A stretch of 10,612 bases of DNA from DATHWB01 sp035544575 (lineage in GTDB: Bacteria; Actinomycetota; Acidimicrobiia; Spongiisociales; ZC4RG35). The stretch covers positions 1 through 10,612 of the forward strand of contig DATKEC010000010.1 in the NCBI GenBank assembly GCA_035544575.1, in the 5' to 3' direction. The position numbers and the translations under genes are program-made. Shown here piece by piece: positions 1-5,848 of the stretch (the stretch's first letter is position 1; every line of letters starts with the position of its first letter). The notes beneath the pieces are model-generated. The model was given only the letters and a program-made list of their open reading frames with translations. It searched no databases and was not told the DNA's origin.

Positions 1-963
1 GGTTTCGTGCTCGTCCCGGTGCTCGGCACGACGGTGATCGTGATCGGCACCGGGACTTTGGCGGTCCTCGCCGGGACGGCATTGCGGATACGACGCGTCA
101 CCACCGCAATCGCGGTGACGGCGGCACTCATCGCCGGAGGAGCGATCGCCGCCTGGGCCGGGGACCGGTGCGATCACGAGACGCGCTACTACTGCGTGCG
201 GATCATGGAGGATCCCGACCGCGAATCCGGCCGACGCCTCATGCTCGACGACCTCTCGCATTCATACGTCGATGTCGAAGACCCCACGCACCTCGACTTC
301 AGTTACACCAGGATGCTGGCGGCGGTGATGCAGGCCGACACGACCGGCCCGCTCGACGTGACCTTTCTCGGCGGCGGTGCGTTCACGCTTCCGACCTGGC
401 TCGACGTCGTACGACCCGGATCGACGTCGACGGTCTTGGAAGTCGATCCGGACCTGTCCGCAATCGTCGCCGCCGAACTCCCCGCCCCGGAGGGGATCCC
501 GACCCGGCTCATCATCGGGGACGGCCGCGCATCGATGCGCAACCTCGGCGCCGACACCGCTGACATCGTTGTCGGAGACGCGTTCGGGGGCCGCGCCGTC
601 CCCTGGCATCTGACCACCACCGAGTTCAACGCCGACATCGACCGCGTCCTCCGTCCGGATGGTCTCTACATCGCCAACGTGATCGACGGCGGGGAGCTGA
701 ACTTCGTCCGCGCGATGGCTGCCACTCTCCTCGCCACCTGGGACCACGTCGCGGTGCTCACGACTCCGGACCGATTCGAACGAGGCGGCAACCTCGTGGT
801 CGTCGCCGGTCATCACCCAGTCCCGGCGGACGAAATCGTCGCCGAGAACGCGGAACTGGGTCTTGATGTCGTGGTTCTCACCGGCGATGACCTCGAGGCC
901 TTCGTGGGTGATTCACGCAGCCTCACCGACGACCGTGCCCCGGTCGACCAGCTCCTCGGCTGA
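1..963 (+). CDS. Membrane-anchored spermidine synthase-like protein, C-terminal part (5' end outside window)
   Basis: The reading frame is open to the first base, so the start lies upstream and only the last 320 residues are visible. They begin with two hydrophobic segments (about residues 5-28 and 35-53), as at the end of the membrane domain in fused MFS/spermidine-synthase proteins. A Rossmann-type methyltransferase/aminopropyltransferase fold follows: glycine motif GGGAFTLP near residue 123, acidic EVDP near 147 (ribose binding), GDGR near 173, and GDAFGG near 192 at the position of the synthase active-site loop. In true spermidine synthases this loop carries a DxxDP-like acidic signature; here it is DAF, so aminopropyl transfer to putrescine is doubtful and the substrate is unknown. 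A GTG at base 7 could be read as a start, but it would fall inside a membrane helix. The stop is 1 bp from the stop of the convergent acyl-CoA dehydrogenase gene. Confidence 0.85.
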   Translation, partial: GFVLVPVLGTTVIVIGTGTLAVLAGTALRIRRVTTAIAVTAALIAGGAIAAWAGDRCDHETRYYCVRIMEDPDRESGRRLMLDDLSHSYVDVEDPTHLDFSYTRMLAAVMQADTTGPLDVTFLGGGAFTLPTWLDVVRPGSTSTVLEVDPDLSAIVAAELPAPEGIPTRLIIGDGRASMRNLGADTADIVVGDAFGGRAVPWHLTTTEFNADIDRVLRPDGLYIANVIDGGELNFVRAMAATLLATWDHVAVLTTPDRFERGGNLVVVAGHHPVPADEIVAENAELGLDVVVLTGDDLEAFVGDSRSLTDDRAPVDQLLG

Positions 964-964
964 G

Positions 965-2110
965 CTACATCCAGTAGCCGTCCATGCGAGCGAGGACCTG
1001 CAGCATCGTCTCGTCTGATCCGGCGCCGATCGCCTGCAGACGGGTGTCACGCATGAAGCGACCGGTCCAGGTCTCCTCGATGTAGCCGATGCCCCCGTGG
1101 AACTGGAGACACCAGTCGGCCACTTCCCGGCTGAGCCTGCCCGACTTCCACTTGGCGATGGTGGCCATTCGGGTGACATCCTCGCCGCGGGCATGGGCGG
1201 CGGCGATCGAGTAGTTGTACTGCTGGAACATGTCGACCTCGGCGGCGAGTTCAGCCAGCCGGTACTGCAAGTACTGGTTCTTCATGAGCGGCTTGCCGAA
1301 GACGATCCGCTGCTTCAGGTAGTCCCTGGTGCGGTGCAGTGCGCGTTCCATGGAGGACGCCACGGAATAGGTGGACCACATGCGCTCGATCACGAACTGG
1401 TTCATCTGCTGTTGGAAGCCCTGGCCTTCGACGCCGATCACGTTCGCTACGGGAACGCGCATGTCGTTGAAGGACAACAGGCCGGTGTCCGAAGCCCGCA
1501 TCCCGAACTTGTCGAGCTTCTTCGAGACTTCGAAACCCTGAGCGGATGTCTCGACCACGATCTGGCTCATCCCGTTGTATCCGCCTTCGTCGGAGGTGCG
1601 CGCCAGCAGACACATCCAGTCCGCTTGAAGCGAGTTGGTGATGTACATCTTCGAGCCGTTGATGACGTACTCGTCGCCGTCGCGGACCGCCCGGGTGCGG
1701 ATCGCAGCCACGTCGGATCCGGCGTCGGGTTCGGTGACGGCGATGGACGTCACCATCTCGCCACGGATCGCAGGGGCGAGATACTTCGCGCGGAGTTCAT
1801 CGGACCCGAAGCGGTGCAGGGAGTAGGTCGCCATGTCGGCCTGGACCCCAACCGCCATTCCGATGGCACCGAGGTCCGCCCGGCCGAGTTCTTCGGCGAG
1901 GATCACCTTGAAGAAGTGGTCTGCTCCCATACCGCCCCATCGGGGGTCGTACTCGATGCCGAAGAAGCCGAGTTCACCCATCTGGGCGAACACGTGGTGC
2001 AGCGGCATCATGCCCGCCTCTTCCCATTCGTCGGCCTTGGGATTGATCTCGGCTTCGACGTAGTCGCGCACGAGCTTGCGGAACTGCCGGTGCTCGTCGG
2101 TCCACTGCAT
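965..2110 (-). CDS. Acyl-CoA dehydrogenase, isovaleryl/citronellyl-CoA dehydrogenase-like
   Basis: This is a full-length (381 aa) FAD-dependent acyl-CoA dehydrogenase that would introduce the alpha,beta double bond in an acyl-CoA and pass electrons to electron-transfer flavoprotein. Visible signatures are TEPDAGSD (126-133), NGSK..ITN (151-159), the FAD/dimer region RIVFGKPL (268-275) and QFHGGIGYIEE (336-346). The usual catalytic Glu just before GT near the C-terminus is replaced by Ala363 (IGAGSDE). Glu242 in FVIERMW lies exactly 30 residues before the FG of IVFGK, matching the helix-G catalytic Glu of isovaleryl-CoA and long-chain enzymes. This suggests a branched or long acyl substrate, perhaps citronellyl-CoA-like, which is inference. 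The ATG at 2110 is chosen because AGGAG lies 9 nt upstream and the family N-terminus (WTDEHRQFRKLVRDYVE) starts there; an in-frame upstream start at 2155 adds an unrelated Cys/Arg-rich leader. Confidence 0.93.
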   Translation of the reverse strand: MQWTDEHRQFRKLVRDYVEAEINPKADEWEEAGMMPLHHVFAQMGELGFFGIEYDPRWGGMGADHFFKVILAEELGRADLGAIGMAVGVQADMATYSLHRFGSDELRAKYLAPAIRGEMVTSIAVTEPDAGSDVAAIRTRAVRDGDEYVINGSKMYITNSLQADWMCLLARTSDEGGYNGMSQIVVETSAQGFEVSKKLDKFGMRASDTGLLSFNDMRVPVANVIGVEGQGFQQQMNQFVIERMWSTYSVASSMERALHRTRDYLKQRIVFGKPLMKNQYLQYRLAELAAEVDMFQQYNYSIAAAHARGEDVTRMATIAKWKSGRLSREVADWCLQFHGGIGYIEETWTGRFMRDTRLQAIGAGSDETMLQVLARMDGYWM

Positions 2111-2119
2111 CACGCTGGT

Positions 2120-2124
2120 CTCCT
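2120..2124 (-). promoter_or_regulatory. Ribosome-binding site of the acyl-CoA dehydrogenase gene
   Basis: AGGAG on the minus strand, 9 nt from the ATG at 2110. It decides that start over the in-frame alternative at 2155. Confidence 0.7.
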
Positions 2125-2141
2125 GACAACAACTGCGGCGC

Positions 2142-2163
2142 ACCTTACAGACCAACCGTTCTG
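2142..2163 (-). promoter_or_regulatory. Candidate promoter and overlapping operator of the acyl-CoA dehydrogenase gene
   Basis: The 71-bp gap between the NYN and dehydrogenase genes holds TAAGGT (minus strand, 2147-2142), a fit to the TAnnnT form of a -10 element. Directly upstream is an imperfect inverted repeat of 16 bp (2148-2163), with arms CAGAnC/GnTCTG. It would lie between the -10 and -35 positions, a usual place for a repressor site. No good -35 hexamer is visible (CAACTT at 17-bp spacing). Acyl-CoA dehydrogenase genes in actinobacteria are often under TetR-type control, but no such regulator is adjacent. Confidence 0.25.
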
Positions 2164-2181
2164 GAAGTTGGGTGGCGCGAA

Positions 2182-3219
2182 CTAAAGGGTGGCGTGGATC
2201 AGATAGTCGTTGGCGTCGTCGTCCCAGGTGAGTTCGACGAGTCCGCGAGCCTGAGCTGCCTTGCAGAACTGGAGGAAACCTCCGAAGCCGAACTGCTTTT
2301 CCGAGAAGCCGGGCGACAGCTTGCGAACCTGATTCTTGAGGCCCGACATCTGCGGCTTGCCGTTCTTCTCCTCGATCGACTTGACGACCCTCACCAGCAG
2401 CTCGAACGCCTCGGCCTCGTCCGGGTTGGACGCCAGCGACACGACGGGGTCTCCGGCGGCGGGACCCTCGGACAGCGAGATGACATGCTTCGACTCGAGG
2501 TGACGCATCAACTCCCCGAACGCCCGGAACCCGTAGTCGGCCTCGCTGAAGGTCGGATCCTTGCGAATCAAGGCCCGCTTGAGAGAGGACGCCAACACCG
2601 CGTCGCCCGAAGACCGGGAGAGTCCGCTGACCGTCGTCGCGATGAGACGCTGAAGCTCATCCTGGTCGCCGGAGCGCTCCTCGACCGGTGGAACCGTCTC
2701 GTCCTTGGATGACGTATCGGTCGGGGTATCGCGGAGCTCCACGCCTTCGAGATTCTCGTAGAACAGGAACTCGTCGCAGGCCGGAGGCAGCAGCTTCGAC
2801 GTGGACGCGCGAATCCCGACGCCGATCACCCGCTTGTTGAGCTCGCGCAGCTTGTAGACCAGCGGCGTGAAATCGGAGTCCCCCGTGCAGATGACGAACG
2901 TGGTGAGATAGGCGCGTTCGAAGGCGACCTCGAGGGCGTCGACGGCCATCTTGATGTCGGCTGCGTTCTTGCGTACCGCGCCCATCCGCTGGGGGATCTC
3001 GACGAGTTCGACGTGGTTGCGGGTGAGCATCCGCCGGTCCTCGTCGAAATAGGACCAGTCCGCATAGGCCTTGCGGGACACGACTCGCCCCCGTTCGGCG
3101 AGGGCGTCGGCGATCGGCTTGAAGTCGAAGGCGAGGCCACCGAGCGCCTCGCGGGCGCCGATCGCCAGGTTCTCGTAATCGAGGAAGAGTGCGATGCGTT
3201 CGTCGTCTGGTGATGCCAT
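2182..3219 (-). CDS. NYN-domain (PIN-like) nuclease with two C-terminal OST-HTH/LOTUS domains
   Basis: Predicted RNA-processing or RNA-degrading protein of 345 aa. Residues 8-165 form an NYN/LabA-type domain: ALFLDYEN with Asp14, ADIKMAVDALE with Asp88 and Asp94, and CTGDSDF with Asp114 and Asp116, the acidic set expected to bind the catalytic metal. A polar linker (about 163-187) is followed by two similar winged-helix units, about 188-260 and 270-345, each with the core GF..F (GFRAFGELMRHLE; GFGGFLQFCKAAQ). These resemble OST-HTH/LOTUS domains, which bind RNA in other proteins. The architecture parallels bacterial LabA-like and eukaryotic MARF1-type proteins; its RNA target is unknown. ATG 3219 starts directly before the NYN domain. 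A GGAGG lies only 2 nt upstream, too close for normal use, and a TACCGT box 8 nt upstream suggests a leaderless transcript. An in-frame ATG at 3258 is less likely because it adds unconserved residues. The acyl-CoA dehydrogenase gene follows after 71 bp. Confidence 0.88.
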   Translation of the reverse strand: MASPDDERIALFLDYENLAIGAREALGGLAFDFKPIADALAERGRVVSRKAYADWSYFDEDRRMLTRNHVELVEIPQRMGAVRKNAADIKMAVDALEVAFERAYLTTFVICTGDSDFTPLVYKLRELNKRVIGVGIRASTSKLLPPACDEFLFYENLEGVELRDTPTDTSSKDETVPPVEERSGDQDELQRLIATTVSGLSRSSGDAVLASSLKRALIRKDPTFSEADYGFRAFGELMRHLESKHVISLSEGPAAGDPVVSLASNPDEAEAFELLVRVVKSIEEKNGKPQMSGLKNQVRKLSPGFSEKQFGFGGFLQFCKAAQARGLVELTWDDDANDYLIHATL

Positions 3220-3227
3220 CGCCTCCC

Positions 3228-3233
3228 ACGGTA
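3228..3233 (-). promoter_or_regulatory. Candidate -10 element of the NYN nuclease gene
   Basis: TACCGT on the minus strand fits TAnnnT and lies 8 nt before the ATG at 3219, placing transcription start at or next to the first codon. No convincing -35 element is seen. It lies in the 58-bp divergent region shared with the ECF sigma gene. Confidence 0.25.
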
Positions 3234-3242
3234 CAACCCCGC

Positions 3243-3269
3243 GGGAACCGCACGACATCAAGCAGCGTC
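3243..3269 (+). promoter_or_regulatory. Candidate ECF-sigma promoter upstream of the ECF sigma gene
   Basis: GGGAACC (3243-3249) followed by 16 bp and CGTC (3266-3269). This matches the general form of ECF-sigma promoters (GGAAC at -35, CGTC-like at -10, spacer about 16). Transcription would start about 7-9 nt after the -10 element, at about 3276-3278, so the transcript would be leaderless or nearly so for the ATG at 3278. This agrees with the lack of a ribosome-binding site there. The inference is that the sigma factor activates its own gene. Confidence 0.55.
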
Positions 3270-3277
3270 GGACCGCC

Positions 3278-3835
3278 ATGAATGTCGGGACACTCCAACA
3301 GAGAGCCCGCCGGGATCGCTTCGAGCAGCTGGCCGGCGAGGTCTATGAACCACTCCAGCGCTACGCCCGGCGTCGGGTCGACCCAGACGTGGTCGACGAT
3401 GTCGTTTCTGACGTGATGATGACTTTGTGGCGTCGCCTCGACGACGTTCCACCCAACGCCCGCCTGCCGTGGGCGTACGGCGTGGCCCGTCGGGCCATCG
3501 CCAACCAGCGGCGCGCCGCATCCCGCCATCTCAAACTCCTGCGGCGGGTCGAAGCCGAGCCGCCAGCCCCGACCGCCACGGACATCCCATTGGATGCCGA
3601 GCTGCAGGCTGGCCTGGACCAGCTGTCAGAATCGGATCGGGATCTGCTGCGTCTCTGGGCATGGGAGCATCTCGAGGCCACCGAACTCTCCGTCGTACTC
3701 GGCCTCACGCCGAACGCCGCCTCGATCCGCCTCCACCGGGCGAAGAAGAAACTCGCTGAAAATCTCGAAGTCGCACGAAAGAACGAGATGTCCTCCGGAC
3801 ACTCAGGTGAAAGAAGAAAGGAGGAACGGTCATGA
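3278..3835 (+). CDS. ECF-type RNA polymerase sigma factor
   Basis: A 185-aa alternative sigma factor with only regions 2 and 4. Region 2 spans about 17-83 (YEPLQRYARRRV, then VVDDVVSDVMMTLWRRL, the core-binding and -10-recognition helices, and PWAYGVARRAIANQRR). Region 4 spans about 110-162 (LSESDRDLLRLWAWE, then helix-turn-helix LEATELSVVLGLTPNAASIRLHRAKKKL, which reads the -35 element). The ATG at 3278 is preferred because the conserved part begins there and a GGAACC-N16-CGTC promoter places transcription start at this codon; the longer in-frame start at 3194 would lie inside the divergent NYN gene. The stop overlaps the start of the next gene by 4 nt (ATGA), so the two are probably translated together. 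The regulon is unknown. Its own promoter is the only matching site I noticed. Confidence 0.92.
   Translation: MNVGTLQQRARRDRFEQLAGEVYEPLQRYARRRVDPDVVDDVVSDVMMTLWRRLDDVPPNARLPWAYGVARRAIANQRRAASRHLKLLRRVEAEPPAPTATDIPLDAELQAGLDQLSESDRDLLRLWAWEHLEATELSVVLGLTPNAASIRLHRAKKKLAENLEVARKNEMSSGHSGERRKEERS
3818..3824 (+). promoter_or_regulatory. Strong ribosome-binding site of the putative anti-sigma gene
   Basis: AAGGAGG inside the end of the sigma gene, 7 nt before the ATG at 3832. It is the best Shine-Dalgarno match in the window. The partner gene can therefore be initiated efficiently on its own, favouring an excess of partner over sigma factor. Confidence 0.8.
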
Positions 3836-4416
3836 ATGACGACGACCTGAGAGACAGGCTGGCGGCATCGAACCCGACCCCTCCTACGCAAACGGTTGAC
3901 CCGGTCACCAGCGATCGGGCACGAACACTGATGGAGGACATCATGTCAACACCAACAATTCAGCCCCGTGTCGACCAGCGGCGGTTCCGCCTCGTTGGGG
4001 CGGTGGCAGCGGCCCTCGCCGTCGTCATCGGCGGAGCCGCGATGCTCGGTCTGGGCTCGTCGCAGAGCCCGGCTCCTCTGGTATTGACAGCCAACGGAAG
4101 CGATTCGATGGCAATGTGCTTGCCGTTCGACATCGCCATCCTCGAAGGTATGAGCCCCGCATTCGGCGGCGTCGTGGTCGAACTCACCGACTCGGTGGCA
4201 ACGCTCGAAGTGGACCGCTGGTTCACCGGCGGCGACGCCGAAGTCGTGGCCATCAACTACACGCCGGGATTCGAGGCGCTCATCGGCACGCCGAGCCTCG
4301 AAGTCGGACAGCGGTACTTGATCACCGCTACCGACGGTGTCGTCAACGGTTGCGGCTACAGCGGGGTGGCGACGGCCGAGTACGAAGCCGCCTTCGAGCA
4401 GGCGTTCGGCGCCTGA
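3832..4416 (+). CDS. Single-pass membrane protein, putative anti-sigma factor of the ECF sigma
   Basis: A 194-aa protein overlapping the sigma gene by 4 nt. Residues 1-52 are cytoplasmic, polar and proline-rich, with a short segment DRARTLMEDIM (28-38) common at this position in actinobacterial sigma partners. A single membrane helix spans about 54-74, and residues 80-194 lie outside. There is no HxxxCxxC zinc anti-sigma motif; the only cysteines, Cys96 and Cys174, are both extracytoplasmic and could form a disulfide. The outer domain has alternating beta strands (GVVVELTD, TLEVDRWFTGG, AEVVAINY, EVGQRYLITATDG, NGCGYSG), a pattern I associate with NTR/TIMP-like OB-fold domains; this is resemblance only. 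The role as anti-sigma or signal sensor is inferred from topology and gene order. An ATG at residue 38 (MSTPTIQ) would remove the cytoplasmic segment and has no good ribosome-binding site. Confidence 0.8.
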   Translation: MNDDDLRDRLAASNPTPPTQTVDPVTSDRARTLMEDIMSTPTIQPRVDQRRFRLVGAVAAALAVVIGGAAMLGLGSSQSPAPLVLTANGSDSMAMCLPFDIAILEGMSPAFGGVVVELTDSVATLEVDRWFTGGDAEVVAINYTPGFEALIGTPSLEVGQRYLITATDGVVNGCGYSGVATAEYEAAFEQAFGA

Positions 4417-4422
4417 TCGGAT

Positions 4423-4442
4423 GGTCCGTCACCCGACGGATC
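4423..4442. terminator. Possible bidirectional terminator hairpin between convergent genes
   Basis: GGTCCGTC-ACCC-GACGGATC can form an 8-bp stem (one G-T pair) with a 4-nt loop. It covers the 12-bp gap between the anti-sigma and lipoprotein genes and includes the lipoprotein stop codon. There is no T-tract on either side, so intrinsic termination would be weak. Confidence 0.3.
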
Positions 4443-4803
4443 CGACAACGTCACCATTGAGCACGACCTCGGTCTCCGTTGCGACGGGACCGAGGTCGAT
4501 CTCGATGGAGAACGGTTCGATCACCTGGACGCAGGACTGATCCGCCGGCGGCGGTTCGCTCCACACGGTCACCTCGAGTCGATCGGCATCCGAACGCACG
4601 AACCAGCCGAGTCCGTGGCACGGCGTCGGCTGGTTCCCGTCGACGCGGAGACCGTTGCCTTCCGATCCGGCCACGATCTCGGCAGCGACGATCTCGACGG
4701 GGGTCGCATCGGCCGGCGGTACCTGGTCAGGTTCGTCGGCAGTGGTACCCGTCGGGTCCGATCCGCCGCAGGCGGCGGTCGCAACCAGGATGACGACCGT
4801 CAG
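4429..4803 (-). CDS. Small predicted lipoprotein, start codon uncertain (CTG at 4803)
   Basis: The frame encodes a hydrophobic stretch (LTVVILVATAAC) ending in a plausible lipobox Cys followed by GG and an acidic, Pro/Thr-rich linker (DPTGTTADEPDQVPPADATP), as in actinobacterial lipoproteins. An outer domain of about 85 residues follows, with Cys62 and Cys91 (counted from the CTG) as a possible disulfide and beta-rich segments such as FSIEIDLGPV and EVVLNGDVVGSVG. I do not recognise the family. No ATG, GTG or TTG occurs in frame between the hydrophobic stretch and position 4924. The best candidate is CTG at 4803, whose last two bases begin the TGA of the upstream DUF302 gene (CTGA, a 4-nt overlap like the ATGA overlaps elsewhere here). 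Starting there gives 124 aa and a short signal peptide without basic residues; an upstream non-standard start would include Arg/His residues. Likely cotranscribed with DUF302. Start confidence is low; the C-terminal body is more secure. Confidence 0.6.
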   Translation of the reverse strand: MTVVILVATAACGGSDPTGTTADEPDQVPPADATPVEIVAAEIVAGSEGNGLRVDGNQPTPCHGLGWFVRSDADRLEVTVWSEPPPADQSCVQVIEPFSIEIDLGPVATETEVVLNGDVVGSVG

Positions 4804-5201
4804 ATGTGCGAGCCGTTGGCGATGGTGTCGCGTACCTGCTCCATCCGGGTGCGGACGTCGTCGGCGACTTCTCGCACTCCTGGAGCCTTCACCAATTCGA
4901 GCACCGCCTCGGGGTCCATGAAGTCGACGACCACCCGTTCGCCTTCGGAGCGCACCACCACATTGCACGGCAGCAGGGTACCGATCCCAGGATCCGAGAG
5001 GACTGCCTTGAGGGCGAAGGGCGGGTTGCACGCCCCGAGGATCAGATACGAACCGATGTCGTGGCCGAGCTTCTGGCGGAGGATGGCTGCCATGTCGATC
5101 TCGCTCACGATGCCGAAGCCCTCGTCCTCCAGAGCAGCTCTGGTCTTCGTCACGACGAGGTCGAAATCCTCCTGCACGGTCACGCTGAAGTGATAGGTCA
5201 C
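4800..5201 (-). CDS. DUF302 domain protein
   Basis: A 133-aa protein covering one DUF302 domain (TT1751-like alpha/beta fold), predicted soluble, with no signal peptide or membrane segment. Typical features are the N-terminal strand YHFSVTVQEDFDLVVTKTRAAL, the FGIVSEIDM segment, then YLILGACNPPFALKAV (52-66) and GTLLPCNVVVR (74-84). Cys58 and Cys79 are the two cysteines usual in this family. The biochemical role of DUF302 is not established. The start is GTG at 5201, supported by AAAGGG 6 nt upstream; an ATG two bases upstream in another frame hits TGA at once. The gene lies 77 bp after the TetR stop on the same strand, so it may be read through from the exporter operon, and its stop overlaps the presumed CTG start of the lipoprotein gene. 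Confidence 0.9.
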   Translation of the reverse strand: MTYHFSVTVQEDFDLVVTKTRAALEDEGFGIVSEIDMAAILRQKLGHDIGSYLILGACNPPFALKAVLSDPGIGTLLPCNVVVRSEGERVVVDFMDPEAVLELVKAPGVREVADDVRTRMEQVRDTIANGSHI

Positions 5202-5207
5202 ATCGGG

Positions 5208-5213
5208 CCCTTT
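5208..5213 (-). promoter_or_regulatory. Ribosome-binding site of the DUF302 gene
   Basis: AAAGGG on the minus strand, 6 nt before the GTG at 5201. It supports GTG as the start codon. Confidence 0.5.
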
Positions 5214-5278
5214 CTCGAAGAACGAACGTGGGCGCCATTCGACCGTGACTCCCGCGCCTCCGCCAGGGTCGAAAGCCC

Positions 5279-5848
5279 TCAGCTCAGATACGTTTGGATG
5301 CGGGGCGCCACCAGGGCGATGATCTGTTCAGGCTCGACACTGGCGATCGGCTCGAGGCGCACCACGTAGCGCAGGATCGCAACCCCGAGCAGATGCGACG
5401 CGATCAGCTCGGCACGGAGCTCTCGGTCTTCTCCCGTCATCCGTTCTGCCACGCGTCCAAGCACCGCGCCGGCGATGAACCCGGCGATCGCCGGCTGCTT
5501 GCCGGTGGCCAGCGCATGACGGAGCTGGCCGAGCAGGGCGGCCCGTGCCTTCGGTTCCTCCCACACCGAGAAGAACAGGCGTGCAATCGCCTCCCCGGCC
5601 CGGTCCGCATCGTCGCTGATGAGGTTGGGCAGCGCGGTGGCCAATGAGATCGGCACGGATACCGAGGAGGTGAACAGTTCCTCCTTGGTTCCGAAATAGT
5701 GATGAACCAGGGCGGGGTCCACGCCGGCGGCGGTCGCCACCCCACGAATCGTTGTGCGGTCGTAGCCGTTCTCCGCGAACGACGCGCGCGCAGAGTCGAG
5801 GATCTCTTGTCGGGCATCTCCCTCCGAGCGTGGACCGCGGCGCGGCAT
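5279..5848 (-). CDS. TetR-family transcriptional repressor of the ABC exporter operon
   Basis: A 189-aa one-component regulator. The N-terminal DNA-binding domain occupies about 10-59: ARQEILDSARASFAENGYDRTTIRGVATAAGVDPALVHHYFGTKEELF, with recognition-helix residues near 44-52 and the YFGTKEEL hallmark. The C-terminal ligand/dimer domain (about 75-189) resembles the TetR_C_16-type domain common in actinobacteria (RAGEAIARLFFSVWEEPKARAALLGQLRHAL). The ATG at 5848 overlaps by one base the TGA of the ATPase-B gene (TGATG), so this is the last gene of the permease-ATPase-ATPase-TetR unit. A perfect 20-bp palindrome upstream of the first gene is the probable target, giving negative autoregulation of the whole operon. 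The inducer is presumably an exporter substrate and is unknown. Escherichia coli CecR (YbiH), a TetR protein linked to ybhGFSR, is a functional parallel. Confidence 0.93.
   Translation of the reverse strand: MPRRGPRSEGDARQEILDSARASFAENGYDRTTIRGVATAAGVDPALVHHYFGTKEELFTSSVSVPISLATALPNLISDDADRAGEAIARLFFSVWEEPKARAALLGQLRHALATGKQPAIAGFIAGAVLGRVAERMTGEDRELRAELIASHLLGVAILRYVVRLEPIASVEPEQIIALVAPRIQTYLS

Noticed and set aside
1097..2185. Open frame of 362 codons on the plus strand opposite the acyl-CoA dehydrogenase
   Set aside because: It is antisense to a gene with all family motifs; the translation is His/Val/Asp-rich and matches no family I recognise.
3194..3277. Longer start for the ECF sigma factor
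   Set aside because: It lies inside the divergent NYN coding region, adds residues outside the conserved region 2, and would place the GGAACC-N16-CGTC promoter inside the gene.
4804..5238. Upstream extension of the lipoprotein frame to an ATG at 5238
   Set aside because: It would overlay the whole DUF302 gene with an Arg-rich translation lacking any domain; only the part after about 4803 looks like a protein.
5202..5278. Terminator or promoter in the gap between the TetR and DUF302 genes
   Set aside because: I saw no clear hairpin with a T-tract and no convincing promoter pair; only the DUF302 ribosome-binding site can be supported.
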